Shown: positions 1 through 7,717 of the stretch, piece by piece | Layout of the letters: the number at the start of each line of letters is the position of its first letter | How positions within the stretch are numbered: the stretch's first letter is position 1 | DNA from: Streptomyces sp. STR69 | GTDB taxonomy: Bacteria; Actinomycetota; Actinomycetes; Streptomycetales; Streptomycetaceae | Length of the DNA: 64,000 nucleotides | Assembly (NCBI RefSeq): GCF_024519455.1 | Contig: NZ_JALJRY010000035.1 | Location: 47,046 to 111,045 of the forward strand | Direction: 5' to 3' | Notes under the pieces: generated by a model | What the model was told of the DNA's origin: nothing | The model's database searches: none | The model's input: the letters and a program-made list of their open reading frames with translations, nothing else | Made by a program: the position numbers and the translations under genes

Positions 1-840
1 CGCGTCCAGCACCACCCGGCCCTGCGGGTCCTCATAGGCGTTGCCCACATGGAAGACGTAGCAGGGGTCGACGTCGAACCAGCGCACCTCGGTGCTGCCG
101 GGCTCGCGCGACATGATCCCGATCCGGGCGCCGTACGCCTCGGCCCACTGGTACGGCATGCCGCCGCGCCCGGCGAGTCCGGCGTCGAAGACCACGGGCA
201 GGTCCATCCACACGATGTGGTGCTCGGTGATGGCGAAGTCGTGCATCATCGTCGGGCCCGGCACGTCGATCGGCCGGCTGTCGAGCAGCTCGCCCTCCGG
301 GGTGACCCGGTGGTAGGTGAGGTAGGGCGGCGCGAACCCGGTCCCGAACAGGTGGAGTTCACCGGTGACCGGGTCCTCCTTGGGGTGCGCGGTCATCGCG
401 GTGGTGAGCTTCCCGCCGAAGTCGTACGGCCCGACGGTGTCCAGCTCCGGAGTGACCCAGTAGGGCAGGCCGACCTCGCACAGCGCGAGCACGGTGTCGG
501 CGTGCCGGATCACATGGGTGTTGGCGGGTGTCGCGGCGAGGTCGATGCTGAAGTCCTCGCGGACGAAGGGGTGGCCCTCCAACTCCCTGGTGCGGACCCA
601 CCTGTTGCGGTACCACTCGGCGCGGCCGTCGCGCAGCCGGATGCCGTGCAGCATGCCGGGGCCGGTGAACCAGTGACCCTTGTCCTCGCCGGGCAGCGGG
701 TTGGGGCCGTTGCGCAGATAGCGGCCGTCCAGCTCCGGCGGCAGGGTGCCGCGCACGGTGAGCTGGGCGGCGGTGTGCTCCTCGGGGACCGGGGCGAAGC
801 GGCCCCGGAGATACAGCGGAACGGTTGTCTCGTCGGTCAT
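1..840 (-). CDS. Carotenoid cleavage oxygenase (RPE65/CCD family), N-terminal part, cut by window edge
   Basis: The frame is open from an ATG at 840 to the window edge, so about 280 residues are visible and the C-terminus lies outside. The family uses a non-haem Fe(II) held by four histidines to cleave carotenoid or stilbene double bonds with O2. Visible hallmarks are RYLRNGPNP near residue 40, the first ligand region TAHPKEDP (His about 152) and MHDFAITEHH (His about 200), followed by GRGGMPYQWAEAYGARIG. The other two histidines should be in the missing part. It points the same way as the hydrolase at 990-1700, 150 bp upstream. Substrate (apocarotenoid, lignostilbene or other) cannot be read from this fragment. 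Confidence 0.9.
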   Translation of the reverse strand, partial: MTDETTVPLYLRGRFAPVPEEHTAAQLTVRGTLPPELDGRYLRNGPNPLPGEDKGHWFTGPGMLHGIRLRDGRAEWYRNRWVRTRELEGHPFVREDFSIDLAATPANTHVIRHADTVLALCEVGLPYWVTPELDTVGPYDFGGKLTTAMTAHPKEDPVTGELHLFGTGFAPPYLTYHRVTPEGELLDSRPIDVPGPTMMHDFAITEHHIVWMDLPVVFDAGLAGRGGMPYQWAEAYGARIGIMSREPGSTEVRWFDVDPCYVFHVGNAYEDPQGRVVLDA

Positions 841-989
841 CGGTGCTTTCCTTGTCGAGCCGTGCACCCGAACCGCGTTGGTCCGGGCGGGAGTTGGCCG
901 TGGCGGCGGACACCCGCCGGGCGTCCGCCGCCGCGGTTGCGACGGCCGCGCTGAGCACCGCGGCCGCCACGACTGCCTGCGGAGTGGCC

Positions 990-1700
990 TCACGCGGTGG
1001 TGCCGGACGCCGCCTTCCCGATGAACGCGGCGACCTCGGCGGGCTTGGACACGTACACGGCGTGGCTGCCGCCGGTCTCGGCGACCGTGGCACCGGCGCG
1101 CTCGGCCATGGCGCGCTGGGCGGGCGGCGGGATCATGCGGTCGTCGGTGGCGACCAGGTAGAAGGCCGGCTTGCTGCGCCACGCGGGCCGGGTGACCGCA
1201 CCGCCCAACGCGTCCAGTCCCCACGGCACTTGGGAGTCGGCGAGGAACCGGGCGTCGGCGGCGGGCAGGTCCCCGGCGAAGGACGCGGCGAACTTCTCCC
1301 GGTCGAGGAAGAGGAAGCCGTCGACGGGCGGCAGGATGGGCGGCACGGGGGCCCCGGGCGGCGGGTCGGCGATGAGGGTGTTCACCGACTCGCCCTTGTC
1401 GGGCGCGAAGGCCGCGATGTAGACGAGCGCCGACACGTTCTCGTGGTTCCCGGCCTCGGAGATCACGGCGCCGCCGTAGGAGTGTCCGACGAGTACCGTC
1501 GGGCCGTCCTGGGCGTCGAGGACCCGTTTGGTCATGGCGACGTCGCCTTCGAGGGACAGGGTGGGGTTCTGGACGACGCTGACGTGGTGGCCGTCGGCGC
1601 GGAGTGCGTCGTAGACGCCCCGCCAGCCGGATCCGTCGACGAATCCGCCGTGCACGAGGACGATGTTCCGCGCTGTGGCGGCTTCCTGTGTGGTGCTCAC
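990..1700 (-). CDS. Alpha/beta hydrolase
   Basis: A 236-residue single-domain alpha/beta hydrolase. The oxyanion-hole strand VLVHGGFVDGSGW is near residue 14, the nucleophile elbow GHSYGG has Ser at about 74, an acid candidate lies in TDDRMIPP and the catalytic His in GGSHAVY near the C-terminus. There is no signal peptide, so it is probably cytoplasmic. This short form with HGGFVDGSGW is common among actinobacterial esterase or hydroxynitrile-lyase-like proteins, but the substrate is unknown. It may be co-transcribed with the carotenoid oxygenase downstream on the same strand; the membrane protein at 1791-2375 lies upstream. Confidence 0.88.
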   Translation of the reverse strand: MSTTQEAATARNIVLVHGGFVDGSGWRGVYDALRADGHHVSVVQNPTLSLEGDVAMTKRVLDAQDGPTVLVGHSYGGAVISEAGNHENVSALVYIAAFAPDKGESVNTLIADPPPGAPVPPILPPVDGFLFLDREKFAASFAGDLPAADARFLADSQVPWGLDALGGAVTRPAWRSKPAFYLVATDDRMIPPPAQRAMAERAGATVAETGGSHAVYVSKPAEVAAFIGKAASGTTA

Positions 1701-1790
1701 GATGCGCCAACTCCTTCGTGGGGGTGAGTACTTGGTGTCGAGAGGTCGTGAAGTCGCGGTACGGGGACGGTCGTCGGCCGTCCGGCCGGG

Positions 1791-2375
1791 CTACGGGACG
1801 GCCCGCACCGGCGGTTGTTGGGCCAGGGCCATGAGCCGTGCCTGGACGCGGGCGGGATAGACCTTCGTGAAGACCGCGGGACCGACGAGCCCGACGACAT
1901 GGGCGGTGATGCCGACCCACGCCGGGGCGTCCACCGCGCCGGCGACGGCCAGGCTGACGGCGATGAAGGTGAAGCCGGCTCCCCAGGCGCTGGTGACGTA
2001 GTTGTTGAACTGGAGGAACCCCGGCGTGTCCCAGTACTCGCGGGGGGTCTGCCGCTTGGCGATCCCCAGCGTGAAGGGGCTCCAGACCACCAGGCTTCCC
2101 CAGGCGGTGCCGCCCAGCCAGACGAAGGAGATGACGTCGGTGTGGTCGGCCAGCGACGATTCCGGCCTGGCGAGGGCGACGGCGCCGATCACCACGAAAT
2201 AGGCGAGGGTGCTGATCTCCAGGACCAGGGCGTCGAAGCCGACCCCGCGGCGACGGTCGTTCAGCATCATCAGCAGCCCCGTGACGAGACCGCCGAGCGC
2301 GCCCCAGCGCCAGTCGAAGGACGTCAGGACGCCGGCGACGATCCAGGGGGCGAATCCGGGCAGATAAGCCAACAT
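1791..2375 (-). CDS. Multi-pass membrane protein of unknown function
   Basis: A protein of 194 residues starting MLAYLPGFAPWIVAG. The frame stays open 41 codons further upstream, but I chose the ATG at 2375 because GAGGAA lies nine bases before it and the upstream stretch is basic and non-membrane. There are about five hydrophobic segments, including GALGGLVTGLLMML, FVVIGAVALA, FIAVSLAVAGAV and GITAHVVGLVGPAVF. I recognise no catalytic motif. It is divergent from the DUF998 gene at 2541, with a 165-bp intergenic region of lower GC that could hold both promoters. Confidence 0.75.
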   Translation of the reverse strand: MLAYLPGFAPWIVAGVLTSFDWRWGALGGLVTGLLMMLNDRRRGVGFDALVLEISTLAYFVVIGAVALARPESSLADHTDVISFVWLGGTAWGSLVVWSPFTLGIAKRQTPREYWDTPGFLQFNNYVTSAWGAGFTFIAVSLAVAGAVDAPAWVGITAHVVGLVGPAVFTKVYPARVQARLMALAQQPPVRAVP

Positions 2376-2540
2376 TGATTGTTCCTCGGTGGAATGGAGT
2401 GGACGCCGACTAGATGCACGGCGGCCCTCGAAGTTCGAACCCCGCTTTGTGACGCTCGCCATATGACCGTCGACCGCTAACCGGATGAATCTATCCACTT
2501 AATGTAGGGTGGCGAACGAGACCTGTCGAGAGGAGTTCCC

Positions 2541-3227
2541 ATGCCACGCACGAACCGGCTTCCCCTGGCAGGGGCAGTCGTCCTGCTGCTGAACGCGGTG
2601 CAATGGGTGCTGTCCGAGGCGGTCTCCGCGATCGCCTGGACGTCACCGCCGTACAGCTACGCCACGAACTACATCAGCGACCTGGGCGTCCCCGACTGCG
2701 GCACGCACTACCAGGGCCGCACCATCTGCTCGCCGGACCACACGCTGATGAACACGTCGTTCGTCGTCCAGGGAATCCTGTTCGCGACCGGTGTCGTCCT
2801 GCTGGCGGCCACCCTGCTCACCGGCCGCGCGCGCCTGATCGTCATCGCCCTCGCCACCGCGCACGCGGTGGGCTTCGTCCTCGTCGGCCTGTTCCACGGC
2901 TCCCCGGACGGCCCGGGCCACAGCCTGGCGCTGCACGTCGGGGGCGCGTCGGTCGCCATCCTCTGCGCGAACACGATCGCGATCCTCGCGGGCTCGCTGC
3001 GGAACCTCCAACTGCCGCGCGCCTACCGCGTGTTCAGCATCACGGTCGGCACCCTGGGGCTGCTCAGCGAGGCGTTCGTGGGCGCCTCCACGAGCACGGC
3101 CGGGATCTTCGAGCGGGGTGGTGTCTACTCGTGGCTGCTGTGGAGCGTCGTCACCGGCGTCTCCGTCCTGGTCGGGTACCTGCGCCGGCCGGTCGGGGCG
3201 AGGATGCCGGAGAATGTCCCGGCGTGA
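2541..3227 (+). CDS. DUF998 family membrane protein
   Basis: A protein of 228 residues with about six transmembrane segments. The first loop holds YATNYISDLGVPDCG, and the middle loop GLFHGSPDGPGHSLALHVGG matches the conserved small-residue/His segment of DUF998 proteins. AGGAG lies about ten bases before the ATG. Its stop codon overlaps the GTG start of the TetR gene at 3224 (GTGA), so the two are translationally coupled. This pairing suggests the regulator controls the membrane protein. The biochemical role of DUF998 is not established. Confidence 0.8.
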   Translation: MPRTNRLPLAGAVVLLLNAVQWVLSEAVSAIAWTSPPYSYATNYISDLGVPDCGTHYQGRTICSPDHTLMNTSFVVQGILFATGVVLLAATLLTGRARLIVIALATAHAVGFVLVGLFHGSPDGPGHSLALHVGGASVAILCANTIAILAGSLRNLQLPRAYRVFSITVGTLGLLSEAFVGASTSTAGIFERGGVYSWLLWSVVTGVSVLVGYLRRPVGARMPENVPA

Positions 3228-3898
3228 GCCCCGAGACACAACGCCCGCTGCGCGCGGACGCGGAACGAAACCGCCGCCTGATCATGACGACGGCCGACCG
3301 CCTGTTCGCCCGACGCGGGGCCACCGTCCCCCTCAACGAGATCGCCCGCGAGGCGGGGCTCGGCGTCGGCACGGTGTACCGGCGCTTCCCGGACCTCCAG
3401 GCACTGGTCGACGCCCTGTTCACCGAACGGTTCGCGGTGTTCCTGCACCTCGCGGCCACGGCCGCGGAGCAGCCGGACCCGGCCGGGGCGCTACGGCACT
3501 ATCTGCTGGAGGCTGCGCGGATGCGGGCCGAGGACCGCGCTCTCGAAGTCGTCCTGGCCAACGCCGACTTCACCAAGGGGACGACCGCCCGGACGCGTGA
3601 CCGGCTCGGCCGGCTCGTGGACGGGCTGGTGGCACGGGCGGTGGCGGCGGGCGCGGTCCGCGAGGACTTCGCCAGCGCCGACGTGTACGCGTTCCTGTAC
3701 ATGATCGGCGCCGTCGCCGACCGCACGAACGACGTGGCTCCGGACGCCTGGCGCCGCTACGCGGAGGCGCTGATGGTGGGCTTCGGCCTCGATCCTGCAC
3801 CGGCACCGCACCCGACCGCCATGACCGACGACCAGCTCCTCGACAGCTGGCCGAAGCCTTCGGGCGGACAGGACCAGGGCCTGTCCGGCGGCTCCTGA
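3224..3898 (+). CDS. TetR/AcrR family transcriptional regulator
   Basis: A protein of 224 residues. The frame extends far upstream through the DUF998 gene, but the natural start is the GTG at 3224, overlapping the DUF998 stop by four bases. The N-terminal helix-turn-helix is clear: RLIMTTADRLFARRGATVP, then LNEIAREAGLGVGTVYRRF, typical of the TetR DNA-binding domain. The C-terminal region (VLANADFTKGTTARTRDRL and after) is the helical ligand-binding and dimer domain, of the type often annotated as a SbtR-like TetR C-terminal domain. It probably represses its own operon; the ligand is unknown. Confidence 0.9.
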   Translation: MSPETQRPLRADAERNRRLIMTTADRLFARRGATVPLNEIAREAGLGVGTVYRRFPDLQALVDALFTERFAVFLHLAATAAEQPDPAGALRHYLLEAARMRAEDRALEVVLANADFTKGTTARTRDRLGRLVDGLVARAVAAGAVREDFASADVYAFLYMIGAVADRTNDVAPDAWRRYAEALMVGFGLDPAPAPHPTAMTDDQLLDSWPKPSGGQDQGLSGGS

Positions 3899-3994
3899 GG
3901 TGAACCTCTCCGTACCCCGGCTACGTGTCCGGTGCAGTGCCCGTGGCGATCCCGCGGGCCCACCGATCGTCGACGGACAGGAACGGATGACTCA

Positions 3995-4888
3995 ATGACG
4001 AGATCTACGACCGCGACCCGACTCCCGCTCGACCGTCCCACCCGCTCGCTCACCAGCCGTGGCCGCGCGCTGGGCGTGGCACTGACCCTCGGCGCGTTGC
4101 TGGCGTCGGGAGCGACAATGACCCTCGCCGCTCCGGCAGTTGCCGCGACGGGTGACGTCAAGTGCCCGTCCGCGGACTGCGTGCGGATCGCACCGGCGGC
4201 CGGCTCCCCGGTCGCCATCGCCCCCGACAACGCCGGCGCTGTGTACCTCGCGTACTCGGGCGGCGACCTGCTCGAGCTCGACCTGGCCACCGGGGCGCTC
4301 AGTACGGTCACGACCGGTCTGGGCAACCTCCGCGGAGTGGCCGTCGCCGGCGGCAACGCGTACATCACCAACTTCGACGGCACGCTCCAGCAGGTCTCGC
4401 TCGCCACCGGCAGCCGCCGCACCCTGGCCTCCGGCCTGCCCTCGCTCTTCGGTGTGGCACGCTTCGGCACCACCACCTATGTCACGGACGGCAACGGGGA
4501 GATCGTCGCCGTCCCGGACGGCGGGACGGCCCGCGTGGTGGCCACCGGACTCGGCTTCTCCTACGGCCTCGCCTTCGACAGGGCGGGCCTCGCCTACACC
4601 GCGGACATGGGCCAGGGCCGCATCCTCCAGACGAACGTGACCACCGGCACGACACGGGTACTGGCCGGCGAGAGCTACGAACCCACGTCGATCTCGGTCG
4701 GCGGCGACGGCCTGGTCTACTTCCAGGTCGGCGACGAGGTGAAGCGGGTGAACCCCGTCACCGGGGTGCAGTCCCACGTCACCGACCTCCTCGGGATCAA
4801 CGCCTTCAGCTTCTCCCTGGCGGCATCCGGCGACGCGTACACCGCCAACGACGGCCTGTGGCGCATCAACGGGCTGACGTCACGATGA
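3995..4888 (+). CDS. Secreted beta-propeller (NHL/SMP-30-like) protein
   Basis: A protein of 297 residues starting MTRSTTATRLPLDRP. A longer frame begins at 3932, but the ATG at 3995 follows a GGACAGGAACGG purine run and gives a proper signal peptide: basic N-region, hydrophobic core VALTLGALLASGATMTLAA, and AVAA cleavage site near residue 52. The mature part repeats a blade-like unit of about 40 residues ending in patterns such as LDLATGALSTV, VSLATGSRRTL, VAVPDG and NVTTGTTRVL, typical of six-bladed NHL or gluconolactonase-like propellers. I see no catalytic residues. It is probably an extracellular binding or scaffold protein. A terminator-like hairpin follows. Confidence 0.8.
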   Translation: MTRSTTATRLPLDRPTRSLTSRGRALGVALTLGALLASGATMTLAAPAVAATGDVKCPSADCVRIAPAAGSPVAIAPDNAGAVYLAYSGGDLLELDLATGALSTVTTGLGNLRGVAVAGGNAYITNFDGTLQQVSLATGSRRTLASGLPSLFGVARFGTTTYVTDGNGEIVAVPDGGTARVVATGLGFSYGLAFDRAGLAYTADMGQGRILQTNVTTGTTRVLAGESYEPTSISVGGDGLVYFQVGDEVKRVNPVTGVQSHVTDLLGINAFSFSLAASGDAYTANDGLWRINGLTSR

Positions 4889-4915
4889 GGCGGTAGACAC
4901 CTCGTGATCAGGGAA

Positions 4916-4950
4916 GGGTGCCCGCCGGGTCTCCGCCCGGGCGGGCATCC
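4916..4950. terminator. Hairpin after the secreted propeller gene
   Basis: An 11-bp stem (GGGTGCCCGCC at 4916-4926, GGCGGGCATCC at 4940-4950, with one wobble pair) and a 13-base loop, 28 bases past the stop codon. There is no T-run, as is usual in Streptomyces. Confidence 0.6.
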
Positions 4951-5007
4951 TTCGGGATCAGGGAGCGGGCCGTCGAACCCCCGGAGGGCGAAGAGCGTCC
5001 TGACGGG

Positions 5008-5307
5008 CTAGTACCGGAAGTTGGCCTCCCCGTCACGGATATGGATCATTACCGGGTCAATCACCTCGCCGTCGTCCTGCGAACAGAGTTGCAGATGAAG
5101 TTCCCTCACCGCTCTCACAGCTTCCCGCATGGCCGGTTCCGCACCGGATTCGAAAGCCTCTGCCTGAGCTTCGAAAAGGGCCTCCTTCTCCGCCCGGTCA
5201 TTCCCGGGTGTGAATGCACAACGAAACCATGGTTGATTCATTTCAAGAAGAACGAGAGTCCCCAGTCGAGCGTTCTCATTTCGCAGCTCCCATGATCGTG
5301 AGGGCAC
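5008..5307 (-). CDS. Small protein of unknown function, possible immunity/partner protein
   Basis: A protein of 99 residues from GTG 5307, preceded by GGAAGGTG; its start overlaps the end of the frame at 5276-5716. It contains LGTLVLLEMNQPWFRCAF, a glutamate-rich helix AEKEALFEAQAEAFESG and the ending MIHIRDGEANFRY. The acidic, single-domain character and its position directly after a truncated toxin-like tail fit an immunity or partner protein, but that is inference. The start is uncertain because the same frame continues upstream without a clear alternative. Confidence 0.5.
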   Translation of the reverse strand: MPSRSWELRNENARLGTLVLLEMNQPWFRCAFTPGNDRAEKEALFEAQAEAFESGAEPAMREAVRAVRELHLQLCSQDDGEVIDPVMIHIRDGEANFRY

Positions 5308-5539
5308 TTGACACCTTCCACCTGGTGACAGGTTCGGCACCGGACACAGAGAAGTCCCAGAACGTGTCAGGGGTGGGAAGATGTGCGGCAGCATCAAGCT
5401 TCTCGGAACTGACTCGCGACAGGTCCACAGCGACAATCCCCTTCTCGCCGTTGCCGCTGAATTTCCAAGCGACATTCGGGTCACGGGACAGGGATATCCA
5501 GGGTGAGTCATTGTGCTGGACCACGTGTCGCCAAGCAGG
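5276..5539 (-). pseudogene. 5'-truncated gene tail (toxin-like, possibly ART-fold) fused to IS3 orfB
   Basis: From about 5539 the frame that starts as IS3 orfB stops resembling a transposase and reads WRHVVQHNDSPWISLSRDPN, then GIVAVDLSRV, ending at 5276. The pattern of an Arg-His turn, S-P-W-I-S-L-S, an A-W-K-F helix and a hydrophobic strand ending in VDLSRV resembles the core of ADP-ribosyltransferase-like toxin domains that sit at the C-terminus of larger proteins. The 5' part is absent, so this is the remaining tail of a gene cut by the insertion. The assignment to a toxin family is weak. Confidence 0.45.
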
Positions 5540-5716
5540 AGTGTGGATCTCCCGGATCTGTCGCGCCAGTTCTTCTTCCTCATCCACCCGCTGCTGTCGT
5601 GTCTCCTTGTTCTTGTGCCAGGTGTAGTAGCCGGAGCGGTCCCAGACCAGGACGTCGCACATCCGCTTCACGCCGTGGGCGTTCCGGTGTTCGTCGACGA
5701 AACGGAAGCGGATCAC
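5540..5716 (-). pseudogene. IS3-family transposase OrfB, N-terminal fragment
   Basis: The first 59 residues of an IS3 OrfB: MIRFRFVDEHRNAHGVKRMC, then LVWDRSGYYTWHKNKE and QIREIHT. This is the helical HTH_21-type region before the DDE catalytic core. The whole DDE domain is missing; after REIHT the frame continues into an unrelated sequence. The start overlaps the OrfA stop at 5713-5716 (ATGA), the normal arrangement for programmed frameshifting in IS3 elements. It cannot encode an active transposase. Confidence 0.85.
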
Positions 5717-6024
5717 CGTGTCGTCTCCCGTGCGAAATAGGCAGCAGCTTTCCGGAGGATCTCGTTGTCCTCCTTCAGCCGGGCGTTTTCCCGCCGCAGG
5801 CGCCTGAGTTCCTCTTGTTCGCCGGCGCTCATATGGGAATCACCCCCGCCGTCCAGCGTCCGGGAACGCCGGGTGGCGTCCTCGCGGACCCACTTCCGCA
5901 GGGTTTCCAGATGGATGCCCAGGCCCCGGGCGATGTCGGTGAGAATGCGGTCCTTCGAGGAACGCACGAGGTCGACCGCGTCCCGTTTGAACTCGTCCGG
6001 GAAATTCCTTCGCTTTGCCACCAT
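5713..6024 (-). CDS. IS3-family transposase OrfA
   Basis: An intact 103-residue OrfA that binds the element ends. It has the helix-turn-helix KRRNFPDEFKRDAVDLVRSS, ARGLGIHLETLRKWVRED, and a C-terminal leucine-zipper-like segment LRRLRRENARLKEDNEILRK, standard for IS3 OrfA. Its partner OrfB is truncated, so this copy is probably immobile unless helped in trans. Confidence 0.93.
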   Translation of the reverse strand: MVAKRRNFPDEFKRDAVDLVRSSKDRILTDIARGLGIHLETLRKWVREDATRRSRTLDGGGDSHMSAGEQEELRRLRRENARLKEDNEILRKAAAYFARETTR

Positions 6025-6168
6025 GGATCACTTCCCCTGGATGACGAAACATCCAGCGTCCAGGTGTCGGAATCTCGGGGTCACTCCACTCTCCGACGAA
6101 CCCGACGGTCCCGGCCAGGTACAGGCCGGGACCGTCTCCCTTTGCTCGTCCTACTCGTGTTGCTCGTC

Positions 6169-6849
6169 CTACTCGTCGGCGATCCAGTGCTCGAATGCCG
6201 TCAAGTGCCTCTCGGAGGCGGCGAGCAGGTTGGTGTACACCTGGCGCGTGTCCGGGGCGGTGAGTCCTGACAGCGCCTTGTTCAGTGCGGCGATGTCGTC
6301 GGTCTCAACCGTGCGGCCCGCCTTCAGGGCTCCGGACAGGCTGTCTTCGCCCTGCTTCAGGAGCCGGTCGTAGGTGGCCTGCACGCCCGGGTCGGTGAAC
6401 TCACCGGCCGACTTTCCGGCGGTCGGGTCGGTCACGTCGTAGCGGTCCAACAGGGTGCGCACGGCGGTCAGGTGCTGGGTCTCGGCCGACGCGATCCGCT
6501 CGAAGACCCGCACGTCGTAGCGTTCGGCGAACGCCGTGTAGAGGTCGTGCGCGAGCTTCTCCTCATCGGCCATGCTCGCCAGCGTGGCCTTCTGAGCGGC
6601 CGTCAGGGTGCCCTGCTCGGCCAGGGCCGCTCCGTTGCAGGTTCCGTCGTGCTGCCGAATGCCGTTCGTGGTGCCGCCATGGTGACGCGCCTGGTGCTGG
6701 GCGTCCGTCATCATGCTCTGGGACATGGTCTGCCCGGCCACCGGCCCGCCGCTACCGGGGTCCGCGATCACCGGGCCCACCGCCAGCACGCCGCCGATGA
6801 CGAGAGCGCCCGCGGTGACCGCTGTCGCGATCTTGATGTTGCGCCTCAT
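6169..6849 (-). CDS. DUF2202 ferritin-like exported protein, Met/His-rich
   Basis: A protein of 226 residues. An ATG at 6849 with a perfect AGGAGG seven bases upstream was chosen over the longer frame to 7032. A signal peptide or membrane anchor (MRRNIKIATAVTAGALVIGG) is followed by a Met/His-rich stretch (MSQSMMTDAQHQARHHGG). The rest is a four-helix DUF2202 domain with ferritin-like metal-binding signatures: DEEKLAHDLYTAF, then SAETQHLTAVRTLLDRY and ASERHLTAFEHWI. These spaced E and E-x-x-H residues suggest a di-metal site outside the cytoplasm. It is divergent from the response regulator at 7022, with 172 bp between the starts, which suggests control by that system. Confidence 0.85.
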   Translation of the reverse strand: MRRNIKIATAVTAGALVIGGVLAVGPVIADPGSGGPVAGQTMSQSMMTDAQHQARHHGGTTNGIRQHDGTCNGAALAEQGTLTAAQKATLASMADEEKLAHDLYTAFAERYDVRVFERIASAETQHLTAVRTLLDRYDVTDPTAGKSAGEFTDPGVQATYDRLLKQGEDSLSGALKAGRTVETDDIAALNKALSGLTAPDTRQVYTNLLAASERHLTAFEHWIADE

Positions 6850-7021
6850 GGCGAACCTCCTCGGTTCCGTGGGAGCGTCTCCCGTTCCCACACCGTCACC
6901 GTCGCCCCGGGCCATGCAGTCGCCGTGCGGTGCGTGTGGAGACGGGATGGAGACGACCGGCGGGCGGGTTGGGCTGTTCGGCCCCTCCCGGGGGCGTGCG
7001 CGAGGCGCGTAAGTGTGGGAC

Positions 7022-7717
7022 ATGGCAGCCACAGTGCTCGTCGTCGAGGACGAGAGGGAGATCCGCGAGCTGCTGCGCCGCTACCTGGAGCGCGCCGGAT
7101 ACGGGGTATTGACGACCGGATCGGGCGCCGAGGCGGTGCGGCTGCTGGGGGAGCGTGGGATCGATCTGACGCTGCTTGATCTCGGACTGCCGGACGTGGA
7201 CGGTGACGAGGTGCTGCGCGAGGCCCGCGAGCGCGGGCAGGTGCCGGTGGTGGTGCTGACCGCACGTACAACCGTCGAGGACCGCATCCACGGGCTGCGG
7301 CTGGGCGCCGATGACTACGTGACCAAGCCGTTCAGTCCCACTGAGGTGGTGCTGCGGGTGGGTGCGGTGCTGCAGCGCGCCCGGGGTACGGCGGCGGGGG
7401 CGGCACCCGTCGTGTCGTACGGCGAAGGACGGCTGCGGATCAACGAGGCCCGGCACGAGGTGGTCCTGGACGGCTCCGCGATGGAGTTGACGCCCACCGA
7501 ATGGGGGCTGCTGACCACGCTGGCGTCGGTGCCGGGGCGGGTGTACTCGCGCTACGAACTGGTCAACAGGGTGCGCGGCTACGAGTTCGCCGGATACGAG
7601 CGGACGATCGACTCGCACGTGAAGAACCTGCGCCACAAGCTGGGGGACGCCGGACCCGGCATCGTGGTGACCGTGCTGGGCGTGGGCTACCGGCTGGGGT
7701 GGACCCGTGACCCGTGA
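7022..7717 (+). CDS. OmpR/PhoB-family response regulator
   Basis: A protein of 231 residues starting MAATVLVVEDE; a GTG three codons upstream is an alternative. The receiver domain has the acidic pair ED near residue 9, the phosphorylation Asp in LLDLGLPD (about 53), Thr in VVLTART and Lys in DDYVTKPF. A winged-helix DNA-binding domain follows (MELTPTEWGLLTTL, YERTIDSHVKNLRHKLG, VLGVGYRLGW). Its last 11 bases overlap the histidine kinase gene, so they form one operon. Probable targets are the divergent DUF2202 gene and its own promoter. Confidence 0.93.
   Translation: MAATVLVVEDEREIRELLRRYLERAGYGVLTTGSGAEAVRLLGERGIDLTLLDLGLPDVDGDEVLREARERGQVPVVVLTARTTVEDRIHGLRLGADDYVTKPFSPTEVVLRVGAVLQRARGTAAGAAPVVSYGEGRLRINEARHEVVLDGSAMELTPTEWGLLTTLASVPGRVYSRYELVNRVRGYEFAGYERTIDSHVKNLRHKLGDAGPGIVVTVLGVGYRLGWTRDP

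Larger units (their letters stand above)
5540..6083 (-). mobile_element. IS3-family insertion sequence remnant, one end present
   Basis: The element holds orfA and the first part of orfB. The sequence outside orfA reads, on the minus strand, TGACCCCGAGATTCCGACAC (about 6064-6083), which looks like the outer inverted repeat of this IS3 group. No matching opposite end is visible at the broken orfB junction near 5540, so the right part has been deleted. Confidence 0.75.

Noticed and set aside
2603..3223. Long N-terminal extension of the TetR gene
   Set aside because: It overlaps the DUF998 gene in another frame; the natural start is the GTG at 3224.
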